A DNA stretch of 18,630 nt, from positions 1-18,630 of the forward strand of contig CAKVCG010000018.1 of NCBI GenBank assembly GCA_934725525.1. The letters are read 5' to 3'. A program made the position numbers and the translations under genes. The notes under the pieces were generated by a model. The model was not told where the DNA came from. It made no database searches and was given only the letters and a program-made list of their open reading frames with translations. Shown one piece after another: positions 6,752 through 13,777 of this stretch. The stretch comes from an uncultured Brachyspira sp. GTDB taxonomy: Bacteria > Spirochaetota > Brachyspiria > Brachyspirales > Brachyspiraceae. Every line of letters starts with the position of its first letter. The stretch's first letter is position 1.

Positions 6752-6787
6752 TAAAAAAGACATCGCAATAAATACGATGCCTTTTTA
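6752..6787 (-). terminator. Terminator of the phase-variable lipoprotein gene
   Basis: The stem A5-G-x-CATCG (6754-6765) pairs with CGATG-x-C-T5 (6775-6786) around a 9-base loop. The internal position 6760/6780 is A.C on the plus strand but G.U on the minus strand, so the minus-strand RNA forms an unbroken stem followed by a U-run. It sits 26 bases past the minus-strand stop codon at 6813. It may also help stop plus-strand transcripts from neuB. Confidence 0.75.
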
Positions 6788-6812
6788 TATACTTTATGAT
6801 ATTTTTATTTTA

Positions 6813-7859
6813 TCAAAAATCCCATTTAGCATTACTGGGTAAAGTTAATTTAATAGTTAATCCCGTAGTCGTTAAATGCGCAACCTCTCTTGACAAGACA
6901 TTACCGCTTTTCAATGTTTTAAATTTCAAAGTGAAAGTGCAACCTTTACCGCTAACTGACGGCGTAGCAGAAGATTCTACTCCCAGAAAAGTTAAAAAAT
7001 ATTTTCCAAATTCTGAATTATCATTTATCGCGTTTACTAATGTTTCCGCCGCTTTACTTTTAGAAATACTTACGCTTGAGGAACTTGTTGTAGTCGTTCC
7101 AGTTGAAGAAAAATTAAGGCTTGAAGAAGAAAAACTTTTATCTGCAAAACTAAATTTAACCGTATTATCAAATGATGAAGTATCTGCAATGATTATTTCG
7201 CCAGCGCTTGGCGTGTCGCTTATTAACGCCGAGCTTTTTTGTTTTACGGTTTTCATTATAGTTTCTATTTCCGTTTTAGTTACAACTTTAGCTTTGATTA
7301 AATTAATATTAACATCTACATTTTTCGATTCTGAAGAAGTCGCTATTTTAAATGTTATTCTATATGCATATTTTTGCGTTTCGATAAATTTATCTTTTGC
7401 CGCTTGGAATTTACTTAAACCCGAACTTGATAATCTCAAATCTTTACTTGATTGATTATAGCTAAAATCGGATGTTCCTAAAGCCAATGGCAAGCTAGCG
7501 CTCATCTGTGCTACGCTTTCGATTGAAATGGTATAATCCGAAGCTCCAGTCACTGTGAAGCCTACAGTTCCTGCAGAATAAACTTTTGAGGAAGAAGTTT
7601 CACTAATAAGCGTTATGTCTTTAGAGTTGTTCAAAGCTTCGCTTACGGCAAAATAATTAAAGTTATTTCCTGTATTGCCGTTATTTCCCGTGTCGCCTCC
7701 AGTCGTTCCTTCATTACTACAACTAATTGAAAATAGTAAAGTTAGTAATGATAATAATGAGATAAGAAATGTTTTGAAGTGGCTATTAATTAAAGTATAA
7801 TTATAGCCGTTGAGTTGAGTTGAGTTGAGTTGAGTTGAGTTGAGTTGAGTTGAGTTCAT
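6813..7859 (-). CDS. Putative phase-variable surface lipoprotein with pentanucleotide repeat start
   Basis: This 348-residue protein matches no family I recognise. Translation starts at ATG 7859, with GGAGGA 8 bases upstream. The coding sequence then runs straight into about 9.6 copies of AACTC, read as NSTQL three times plus N. After residue 20 come a signal-type hydrophobic core (about 31-46) and a spirochaete-like lipobox S-I-S-C with Cys47. A flexible Gly/Asn/Thr linker follows. The body is rich in Ser, Thr and Lys, with stretches such as T-T-T-T-S-S-S-S (about residues 247-254), as in exposed proteins. The 46-residue leader, with only one Lys before the core, is unusually long. The repeat unit is not a multiple of three, so slippage would switch expression off. 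Two promoters upstream and a terminator downstream make it a single-gene unit. Confidence 0.8.
   Translation of the reverse strand: MNSTQLNSTQLNSTQLNGYNYTLINSHFKTFLISLLSLLTLLFSISCSNEGTTGGDTGNNGNTGNNFNYFAVSEALNNSKDITLISETSSSKVYSAGTVGFTVTGASDYTISIESVAQMSASLPLALGTSDFSYNQSSKDLRLSSSGLSKFQAAKDKFIETQKYAYRITFKIATSSESKNVDVNINLIKAKVVTKTEIETIMKTVKQKSSALISDTPSAGEIIIADTSSFDNTVKFSFADKSFSSSSLNFSSTGTTTTSSSSVSISKSKAAETLVNAINDNSEFGKYFLTFLGVESSATPSVSGKGCTFTLKFKTLKSGNVLSREVAHLTTTGLTIKLTLPSNAKWDF
7809..7856 (-). repeat. Pentanucleotide tandem repeat (AACTC)n inside the lipoprotein start
   Basis: Forty-eight bases consist of uninterrupted 5-base units (GTTGA on the plus strand, AACTC on the coding strand), 9.6 copies with no mismatch. 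The tract begins immediately after the ATG. In the present length the frame is open. In either shifted frame a TAA stop is met within about eight codons after the tract. Perfect short tandem repeats of this kind are typical slipped-strand contingency loci. Confidence 0.95.
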
Positions 7860-7889
7860 GATGTATATCCTCCGTTAAATTAGTTTATT

Positions 7890-7908
7890 CCGAAATTTTT
7901 TCTTTCGG
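7890..7908 (-). promoter_or_regulatory. Leader hairpin upstream of the lipoprotein start
   Basis: CCGAAA (7890-7895) and TTTCGG (7903-7908) form a 6-bp stem with a 7-base loop. On the transcript it lies about 17 bases before the GGAGGA ribosome-binding site. It may protect the mRNA or affect initiation; no such role is shown by the sequence itself. Confidence 0.35.
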
Positions 7909-7927
7909 TTATTTATTTTATTTATAA

Positions 7928-7954
7928 ATTATACAATCTAAAAAAATTTGTCAA
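7928..7954 (-). promoter_or_regulatory. Second candidate promoter for the lipoprotein gene
   Basis: On the minus strand TTGACA (7954-7949) and TATAAT (7933-7928) are both perfect, but the spacer is 15 bases, shorter than the usual 16-18. It would give a leader of about 60 bases. It may be a weak or activator-dependent promoter. Confidence 0.4.
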
Positions 7955-7994
7955 CCATTTATTTTTTAAATATTGATTAATTTATTTTAATAAC

Positions 7995-8023
7995 ATTCTA
8001 CAATATTTAAAAATTTTTGTCAA
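7995..8023 (-). promoter_or_regulatory. Main candidate promoter for the lipoprotein gene
   Basis: On the minus strand TTGACA (8023-8018) and TAGAAT (8000-7995) are separated by exactly 17 bases. The predicted leader is about 130 bases and would include the second promoter-like site and the leader hairpin. Confidence 0.6.
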
Positions 8024-8096
8024 CGCTTAAAATAAAAAAAATTTTCCTTGAAAGCGGACTTAAGCTAAAAAAATTTTATTATCAAAAATTATAAGT

Positions 8097-8124
8097 TTGA
8101 CAAATATAATCATTTTAGTATAAT
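8097..8124 (+). promoter_or_regulatory. Promoter of the ispF-squalene synthase unit
   Basis: Perfect TTGACA (8097-8102) and TATAAT (8119-8124) boxes are spaced by 16 bases. Transcription should start near 8131, about 26 bases before the ispF ATG. The leader contains a GAGAGG ribosome-binding site. Confidence 0.75.
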
Positions 8125-8156
8125 TTTAAAATAAAAAACAAAAAGCGAGAGGCAAA

Positions 8157-8633
8157 ATGAGAATAGGACATGGTTATGATTCTCATATATTTGAAAAAAA
8201 CAGAAAATTAATTTTGGCGGGAATAGAAATTAAAAGCGAAGTCGGATTAAAAGGACATTCTGACGCCGACGCGGTAATTCATGCATTGATAGATTCGATA
8301 TTCGGCGCTTTATCTTTGGGCGATATAGGAAGCCATTTTCCCGATAACGATAACAAATACAAAAATATTTCCTCTATAGAATTGCTTAAGGAAACTATAA
8401 AAATTATGGAAGAAAAAAATTATACGATTTCAAATGCGGATATTACTATTATACTTGAAAAACCGAAATTAAGAGATTATATCGATTCTATGCGCGAAAG
8501 TTTGGCAAAAATATTGAAAACAGATATAAAAAATATTTCTATAAAAGCGAAGACAAACGAAAAAATGGACGCGGTTGGAAGAGGAGAAGGAATAGCCGTT
8601 CATTGCGTATCGTTATTAAAAAATATTAACTAA
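8157..8633 (+). CDS. ispF: 2-C-methyl-D-erythritol 2,4-cyclodiphosphate synthase
   Basis: The 158-residue enzyme makes the cyclic diphosphate intermediate of the MEP isoprenoid pathway in the cytoplasm, releasing CMP. It has the standard length and motifs. G-H-G-Y-D-S-H gives Asp8 and His10, and G-H-S-D-A-D-A-V-I-H gives His42, the three zinc ligands. T-N-E-K-M-D-A-V-G-R-G-E-G-I-A near residues 132-146 is the conserved CDP-binding and active-site segment. It works as a trimer in known members. It is the first gene of a two-gene unit; the next gene starts 28 bases downstream and encodes a prenyl-coupling enzyme, consistent with an isoprenoid operon. Other MEP genes are not present here. Confidence 0.95.
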   Translation: MRIGHGYDSHIFEKNRKLILAGIEIKSEVGLKGHSDADAVIHALIDSIFGALSLGDIGSHFPDNDNKYKNISSIELLKETIKIMEEKNYTISNADITIILEKPKLRDYIDSMRESLAKILKTDIKNISIKAKTNEKMDAVGRGEGIAVHCVSLLKNIN

Positions 8634-8661
8634 TAAAAATTAAAAATATAAAGGTAAAATT

Positions 8662-9612
8662 ATGGGCGAGAAAATTACCACAAAATATTTACTCGATTTG
8701 GTTTCAAGAAGTTTTGCTTTGGCGATTCCTCTTCTTGATAAAAATAAAAAAATAAAAGTCGAAGTTCAATATTTGCTTGCAAGAATAATTGATACTATCG
8801 AAGATTCTATGCATGAAATTAAAGATAAAGAAACTTTGATAACAGGATTTATAAATATATTAAAAACTGCAAATATAGAAAATATAGAGAATTTTAAAAA
8901 AGTAGTAATAAGCAAAACTATAAACGAAAACGATAAAATTCTTATAGAAAATATCGATATTGTTCTTAAATCTTTTTGTAATTTCCCTGTTGAAATAAAA
9001 AATATGTCGATTTCATACTTAAAAGAGATGGGTTACGGTATGATATATTATCAGGACCATATAATAACCAGCTTCGATGATTTAAACGATTACTGCTATT
9101 ATGTCGCTGGAACGGTCGGGCTTTATTTAACCGAATTAGCAAGATTATCGGACGGACTAAATTTAGATAAAGAAAAGGCAAAAAAGCTCGGAATCTTCTT
9201 ACAAAAGATTAATATAATAAAAGACGCTAAAATTGATTACAAAGAAAAAAGAATATTCTGGCCCTCCTCTCTTTTCGATAATGAAAATCCTGCCCCCTAC
9301 TTCGAAGATATTGCATATATGGATAAGTCGCTTGAAATTTTAAATAAAATGATAGAAAGCGCGACAAATGAATTTAAACCTTCGATAGAATATATTATGA
9401 GTATAGAAAAAAAAGCTCAAGGTTATAGACGATTCTGTTTAGTTTCGGTATTGATGGGGTATGAAACCTTAAAGCTACTAAAAAATAATTACGACTTATT
9501 TAAAGGCAAAGTTTTGAAAATGCCTAAAAAAACCGCTTTGGATATAGTTTCAAAAGTTAAATCGGATTTTTATACCAATAAAAAACTTGAAGATATTTTA
9601 ATAAAAAATTAA
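8662..9612 (+). CDS. Squalene/phytoene synthase family protein (squalene-synthase-like)
   Basis: The 316-residue protein belongs to the head-to-head prenyl transferases. Motifs in order are S-R-S-F-A-L-A-I-P-L-L (15-25), the first Asp-rich motif D-T-I-E-D (44-48), Y-C-Y-Y-V-A-G-T-V-G-L (144-154), and the second motif Q-K-I-N-I-I-K-D-A-K-I-D (181-192) with Asp188 and Asp192, followed by R-I-F-W-P (197-201). The F-L-Q-K-x-N-I-I pattern and the F-W-P are closer to squalene synthase than to plant or CrtB phytoene synthases. The Arg usual before the second motif Asp is replaced by Lys187. No C-terminal membrane anchor is evident. It probably joins two farnesyl diphosphates to squalene or dehydrosqualene; the product is not settled. 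No cyclase, desaturase or hpn gene is adjacent. Its stop shares bases with the convergent smr stop. Confidence 0.8.
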   Translation: MGEKITTKYLLDLVSRSFALAIPLLDKNKKIKVEVQYLLARIIDTIEDSMHEIKDKETLITGFINILKTANIENIENFKKVVISKTINENDKILIENIDIVLKSFCNFPVEIKNMSISYLKEMGYGMIYYQDHIITSFDDLNDYCYYVAGTVGLYLTELARLSDGLNLDKEKAKKLGIFLQKINIIKDAKIDYKEKRIFWPSSLFDNENPAPYFEDIAYMDKSLEILNKMIESATNEFKPSIEYIMSIEKKAQGYRRFCLVSVLMGYETLKLLKNNYDLFKGKVLKMPKKTALDIVSKVKSDFYTNKKLEDILIKN

Positions 9613-10181
9613 TTATTGCTATGCAAATAAATTAACTTTGCGCCGCTTCCTCCGAGTCTTGCGGGGGCTTCTGTGGAATATTTTATATAATATTTGCCTT
9701 CGGTAGCTATATAATATTCCACTAAATCTTTTAAAACTGATATTTTATTTTCGCTTCTGAATCCTTTGCCATGTATTATTAAAACTACTCTTAATTTATT
9801 TTTTTTAGACTCAAAAATAAATTTCTTTACGCTATGCAATGCTCTTTCGCGCGTAAGCCCATGCAAATCTAAAATTTCTTGCGGTTTTGCATTTTTTATA
9901 TTTGGCTTAAATTTGGAATAAGCTTTTTTACTTACATTATTCAAATTTTTTATATGGTTTCTGCAATCAAGTTTTTCAATAGCTTTCAAAAAAATTTCTT
10001 TATCTTCTTCGCTATAACCATTATCAGTGTCACAATTTATTAATATATTATTATTTTTATTATGATTAATATTTTTTTTATTTTTTAAACTCTCTTTTAG
10101 GTCTTCAGGAAAATATCCATGCTCCAAATAAAACTCGAATAATTCTCTATCTTTAGAATTATTATAAGAATCTTTGGACAT
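9609..10181 (-). CDS. Smr-domain protein
   Basis: The 190-residue protein has a poorly conserved, Asn/Lys-rich N-terminal half (about 1-95). Its C-terminal Smr domain (about 100-187) has the signature L-D-L-H-G (104-108), I-I-H-G-K-G (135-140) and A-P-A-R-L-G-G-S-G-A (172-181). Smr domains, first known from the C-terminus of MutS2, are nucleases or nucleic-acid binders acting on DNA or on stalled-ribosome mRNAs; the exact role of stand-alone versions varies. The start has AAGGA about 7 bases upstream and lies 13 bases after the rho stop codon, so it is the last gene of the ribosomal-rho transcript. It meets the squalene-synthase-like gene tail to tail with no terminator between them. Confidence 0.85.
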   Translation of the reverse strand: MSKDSYNNSKDRELFEFYLEHGYFPEDLKESLKNKKNINHNKNNNILINCDTDNGYSEEDKEIFLKAIEKLDCRNHIKNLNNVSKKAYSKFKPNIKNAKPQEILDLHGLTRERALHSVKKFIFESKKNKLRVVLIIHGKGFRSENKISVLKDLVEYYIATEGKYYIKYSTEAPARLGGSGAKLIYLHSNN

Positions 10182-10194
10182 ATTAAATCCTTGC

Positions 10195-11658
10195 TTACGA
10201 ATTTAATAATTTAAGAAATTCAAAATTATCTTTAGTTGAATTCATTTTATCAATAATTTTCTCTATAATAGCATATTCGTCCACATTAACGTTTTGGCTT
10301 TGAGCATTTCTTATTAATCGCATCTTAGCAAGTTCCTCCTCGCTTAAAAGCAAATCGTCTCTTCTTGTGGAAGAAGAATCTATATCTATAGCAGGAAATA
10401 ACCTTCTGTTTGCAAATTTTCTATCCAAATGAAGTTCCATATTTCCCGTTCCTTTGAACTCTTCGTAAATATAATCATCCATTCTACTTCCCGTATCCAC
10501 TAAAGCGGAAGCGATTATGGTAAGAGAACCACCTTCTTCAATATTTCGAGCCGCTCCGAAAAATCTTTTAGGTTTATGCAAGGCGTTTGAATCTACTCCC
10601 CCAGTCAATATCTTACCGCTTGCTGGAACAACTAAGTTATAAGCTCTCGAAAGTCTTGTTATAGAATCAAGTATAATAACCACATCATGCTTATTTTCAA
10701 CCAATCTTTTAGCCTTCTCCAAAACCATTTCGGAAACCTGACAATGTTTATCCGGAGTTTCGTCAAAAGTTGACGCTATAACCTCTGCAGCGGGAACATT
10801 TCTTTTCATGTCGGTCACTTCTTCCGGCCTCTCGTCTATAAGCAGTATAAAGAGTTTTATATCGGGATAATTTCTACAAATGGCATTTGCAATTTCCTGA
10901 AGCATCATAGTTTTACCCGCTTTAGGAGGAGCTACTATTAATCCCCTCTGCCCTTTACCTATAGGAGAAACTAAATTTATTATACGAGTTGAAATTTTAT
11001 TTGGCGCAAATTCTAAATTTATACGTTCATTTGGGAATATCGGCGTAAGTTTATCAAATATTGGTCTTTTATATAAACTTTCCGGCTTATCTCCATTAAC
11101 CCTCTCTATTCTAAGAAGTCCAAAAAATTTTTCAGGGCTATTATCTTTAGGTGGCCGAACCTCTCCTCCCACCATATCTCCCGTTCTAAGTCCAAAAAGC
11201 CTTATTTGAGTGGGCGCTATATATATATCATCATGCCCCGATAAATAATTAGTATTCTTAGACCTTAAAAAACCGAAACCGTCTTGCAAAACTTCCAAAG
11301 TTCCATCCGCTTCTATTTTTCCCCCAGATGTAAGATGCGCCCTCAATATTAAATGCATTAATTCTTGACGTCTAACATTAGTGTCTTTTTTAATTCCATA
11401 ACCACCAGCAAATTCTAATAACTCTTCAAAAGTTAGAGCGCTTAACTTATTTATGTATATAATATCCTGATGTCTTTCAATAGTTTCGAACTTATCGTAT
11501 TCTATACTATTATCTTCTTCATTATTACCATTTGAAATATCTTCAGTGCCAGACAAAGTAGCTTTTTTTACAACTTTTTTTCTAACGCTTCTGACTTTAA
11601 CTGGTTCCGAAACCAATTCCGTTTCTAAATTTTCTTTACTTTTATTTGCCAAAGCCAT
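10195..11658 (-). CDS. rho: Transcription termination factor Rho
   Basis: The 487-residue protein is a full Rho helicase. It has an N-terminal helical domain (about 70-110), a cold-shock-like RNA-binding domain with D-G-F-G-F-L-R (126-132), and Walker A A-P-P-K-A-G-K-T (243-250). The I-I-L-D-S-I-T-R-L Walker B region is at about 328-336, and the Q-loop [10 protein letters not shown] lies a few residues after A-S-G-K. It forms a ring that moves along untranslated RNA and ends transcription. It carries a 60-residue N-terminal extension, basic at 21-33 ([12 protein letters not shown]) then acidic at 37-60, absent from the shortest Rho proteins. AAAGGGG precedes the ATG. It lies 84 bases after rplQ on the same strand, so it may be transcribed with the ribosomal genes as well as from its own promoter. 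Confidence 0.98.
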   Translation of the reverse strand: MALANKSKENLETELVSEPVKVRSVRKKVVKKATLSGTEDISNGNNEEDNSIEYDKFETIERHQDIIYINKLSALTFEELLEFAGGYGIKKDTNVRRQELMHLILRAHLTSGGKIEADGTLEVLQDGFGFLRSKNTNYLSGHDDIYIAPTQIRLFGLRTGDMVGGEVRPPKDNSPEKFFGLLRIERVNGDKPESLYKRPIFDKLTPIFPNERINLEFAPNKISTRIINLVSPIGKGQRGLIVAPPKAGKTMMLQEIANAICRNYPDIKLFILLIDERPEEVTDMKRNVPAAEVIASTFDETPDKHCQVSEMVLEKAKRLVENKHDVVIILDSITRLSRAYNLVVPASGKILTGGVDSNALHKPKRFFGAARNIEEGGSLTIIASALVDTGSRMDDYIYEEFKGTGNMELHLDRKFANRRLFPAIDIDSSSTRRDDLLLSEEELAKMRLIRNAQSQNVNVDEYAIIEKIIDKMNSTKDNFEFLKLLNS

Positions 11659-11679
11659 AAATACCCCTTTGTAAATAAT

Positions 11680-11695
11680 ATATGCAAATGCATAT
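11680..11695. promoter_or_regulatory. Dyad in the rho leader region
   Basis: ATATGCAAATGCATAT is a 7-bp inverted repeat with a 2-base centre, located 22 bases upstream of the rho ATG. As DNA it could be a binding site. As RNA it would be only a tight, weak hairpin next to the ribosome-binding site. No clear terminator or consensus promoter is visible in the rplQ-rho gap (11659-11742). Confidence 0.3.
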
Positions 11696-11742
11696 AAACT
11701 ATTTATAATTATTTGACCATTTTTATTAGTTTTTTATTTATT

Positions 11743-12117
11743 TTAATTCTGTTTAGTGGACGAACTATCGCAAAGCATAACTACGCACATATCGGCGTTG
11801 TCTCCGAATCTTTTATACGACAAAATTTTCCTCACAAAACCGCCGTTTCTATCCGCATATTTCGGAGCTATATCGTTGAATAATTTTCTCAATACCGTTT
11901 CGTCTTTTACATATTTGGCAATTATTCTTCTATTATGAAGATTGTCGGTTTTAGCTCTGTAAATAATTTTATCCGCTAACCGTTTTATTGCTCTGCCTTT
12001 TTCTTTAGTCGTTTCTATTTTTTCATACTTCAAAAGAGAAGTTAACATATTTGAAAGTATAGCCTTTCTATGCGCGCTTGTTCTATTAAGTTTTTTAACG
12101 CTTACTCTATGTCTCAT
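11743..12117 (-). CDS. rplQ: 50S ribosomal protein L17
   Basis: The 124-residue protein begins MRHRVSVKKLNRTSAHRKA, close to the classical L17 opening M-R-H-x-x-x-x-x-x-L-x-R-x-x-x-H-R. The middle part contains T-T-K-E-K-G-R-A-I-K-R-L-A-D-K-I and the C-terminal region K-R-F-G-D-N-A-D-M-C. L17 binds 23S rRNA near the exit tunnel of the large subunit. AAGGA precedes the ATG, which follows rpoA by 18 bases, the usual order at the end of the alpha operon. Confidence 0.97.
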   Translation of the reverse strand: MRHRVSVKKLNRTSAHRKAILSNMLTSLLKYEKIETTKEKGRAIKRLADKIIYRAKTDNLHNRRIIAKYVKDETVLRKLFNDIAPKYADRNGGFVRKILSYKRFGDNADMCVVMLCDSSSTKQN

Positions 12118-12135
12118 TTTATATCCTTGTTATTT

Positions 12136-13110
12136 TTATTTTCTCATTCCGAGATGAGCTCCGTATTCGGCAAGCTTTTCTTTAATCTCTTCAACAATCA
12201 TCTCGTTAGCGCCTATAAGTCTCAACAAATCGCTATCCGATTTTAACGCAACTTTATCAAGAGTTTTCAAATCTGAAGACATTAAAAAATTAGCCGTTCT
12301 AACAGAAAATTCTATCTCATCAACATACTTATTTTTTAAAACATCCAATATAGAATCTTTAGGAACTTCTTCTAATTTTTCATCGTTTTCTTCAACTTCT
12401 TCAGGAAGCATAAAACAAGTCAAATTGTCTCTTAATATTTTTGCCGCCCAAGACAAAGCTTTATCGGGAGTTATATTACCTTTAGTTTCTATTTCTAAAG
12501 AAAGTTTACCATAATCTATACGTTGTCCTACTCTTATAGGGTCGACATTATACTTAACGCTTACTATAGGAGAATATATGGCATCTATTACTATAGCGTT
12601 AACATCGCTTATCAATTCTGCGGATACTTCGGCTGGCACATAACTATAGCCTCCGTCTATTTGAAATTCCATCTCAAAACTATAACCTTCCGATATCGTG
12701 GCAATATAATAATCGGGGTTATAAACTTTCACTTCCGAATCGGATTCTACTAAATCTCGAGCCGTTATGACACAGGGACCGTCTTTTTTTATATGAACGG
12801 TTTTGCTTTCTATATTATCTGGAAGAGAAACCACGACATTTTTAAGATGCATTATCATAACGATTGTGTCTTCTTTCATTCCTTCGACATTTTCAAATTC
12901 GTTACTTACATCTTTTATTTTAATAGCCGTAATAGCGTATCCCGGTATAGAAGATAATAAAACTCTTCTTAAAGCGTTACCAATCGTAACGGCGTATCCT
13001 CTTTCAAAAGGCTGAGCCACAAATTTTCCGTAAGTGGAAGTCAAATCTTTAGCCTCAAAAGTAACTTTATGAGGATGCCTAATAGATTCCAATATTTCTT
13101 TTAATGCCAT
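12136..13110 (-). CDS. rpoA: RNA polymerase subunit alpha
   Basis: The 324-residue protein has the alpha N-terminal dimerisation and assembly domain (about 1-235), with F-E-R-G-Y-A-V-T-I-G-N-A-L-R-R-V-L-L-S-S-I (35-55). An acidic linker (E-E-V-E-E-N-D-E-K-L-E-E) leads to a C-terminal DNA-contact domain (about 253-324) ending L-G-M-R-K. In the C-terminal domain Arg271 and Asn274 match E. coli Arg265 and Asn268. However, the loop that in E. coli reads L-G-K-K-S-L is here A-N-E-M-I-V (301-306), so the Gly296, Lys298 and Ser299 equivalents are changed. AAGGGG lies about 11 bases before the ATG. The gene follows rpsD by 23 bases in the alpha operon. Confidence 0.98.
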   Translation of the reverse strand: MALKEILESIRHPHKVTFEAKDLTSTYGKFVAQPFERGYAVTIGNALRRVLLSSIPGYAITAIKIKDVSNEFENVEGMKEDTIVMIMHLKNVVVSLPDNIESKTVHIKKDGPCVITARDLVESDSEVKVYNPDYYIATISEGYSFEMEFQIDGGYSYVPAEVSAELISDVNAIVIDAIYSPIVSVKYNVDPIRVGQRIDYGKLSLEIETKGNITPDKALSWAAKILRDNLTCFMLPEEVEENDEKLEEVPKDSILDVLKNKYVDEIEFSVRTANFLMSSDLKTLDKVALKSDSDLLRLIGANEMIVEEIKEKLAEYGAHLGMRK

Positions 13111-13133
13111 TCTTATAATACCCCTTATAGCCG

Positions 13134-13760
13134 TTATTTAGAATAATACTCAATTATGAGTTGTTCGTTAATAGGATACTCTATATGTTCTCTTATAGGC
13201 AAAGTCACTATTTCGCCCGTTTTGCTTGATAAATCCAAATTAAGCCAAGCGGGAACATATTCGTTTTTCAAATCCTCTACTATCTCTTTAAATTGTCCTA
13301 TCGCGTTTCCTCTATCGGTAATGGAAATTTTATCTCCCACTTTCACGCAATAAGACGGAATTGTCATTTTCTTGCCATTAACGGATATAAATCCATGATA
13401 GACAAACTGCCTCGCTTGAGACCTGCTTTTTGCAAGCCCCAATCTATAAACCACATTATCAAAACGCAATTCCAATAATCTAAGCAAATTTTCTCCCGAA
13501 ACCCCGCTTATACGAATAGCTTCATGATAGTAATTTCTAAATTGTCTTTCCAATATTCCGTATATTCTTTTAACTTTTTGCTTTTCTCTCATCTGAACGC
13601 CGTATTCCGACAACTGTTTCATTTTTCGATTAACGGGACCTGGAACATCTCTTCTTTTTGTTATAGGACATTTAGCGCTTACGCATCTATCCCCTTTAAG
13701 CATAAGTTTCATGCGTTCTCTTCGACATAATCTGCAACTTGCATCTCTATATCTTGCCAT
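13134..13760 (-). CDS. rpsD: 30S ribosomal protein S4
   Basis: The 208-residue protein opens MARYRDASCRLCRRE and keeps four cysteines, at residues 9, 12, 26 and 31, spaced as a zinc knuckle (the C+ form of S4). An S4 RNA-binding domain follows (about 95-160) with L-E-L-R-F-D-N-V-V-Y-R-L-G and R-S-Q-A-R-Q-F-V-Y-H-G-F-I-S-V-N-G-K. S4 binds the 5' domain of 16S rRNA and starts small-subunit assembly. In several bacteria it also represses the alpha operon; no S4-specific mRNA pseudoknot was identified here. A GGAG site precedes the start. Confidence 0.98.
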   Translation of the reverse strand: MARYRDASCRLCRRERMKLMLKGDRCVSAKCPITKRRDVPGPVNRKMKQLSEYGVQMREKQKVKRIYGILERQFRNYYHEAIRISGVSGENLLRLLELRFDNVVYRLGLAKSRSQARQFVYHGFISVNGKKMTIPSYCVKVGDKISITDRGNAIGQFKEIVEDLKNEYVPAWLNLDLSSKTGEIVTLPIREHIEYPINEQLIIEYYSK

Positions 13761-13777
13761 AATTTATAAACTCCAAA

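Noticed and set aside
6796..7455. A 219-codon open frame on the plus strand opposite the lipoprotein gene
   Set aside because: It is antisense to a well-supported gene with ribosome-binding site, signal peptide and terminator; its residues look like low-complexity shadow.
7809..7856. Tandem repeat as part of a CRISPR array
   Set aside because: Units are 5 bases with no spacers and lie in a coding frame.
12523..13730. Several 60-80 codon plus-strand frames opposite rpoA and rpsD
   Set aside because: They oppose strongly conserved genes and lack start signals.
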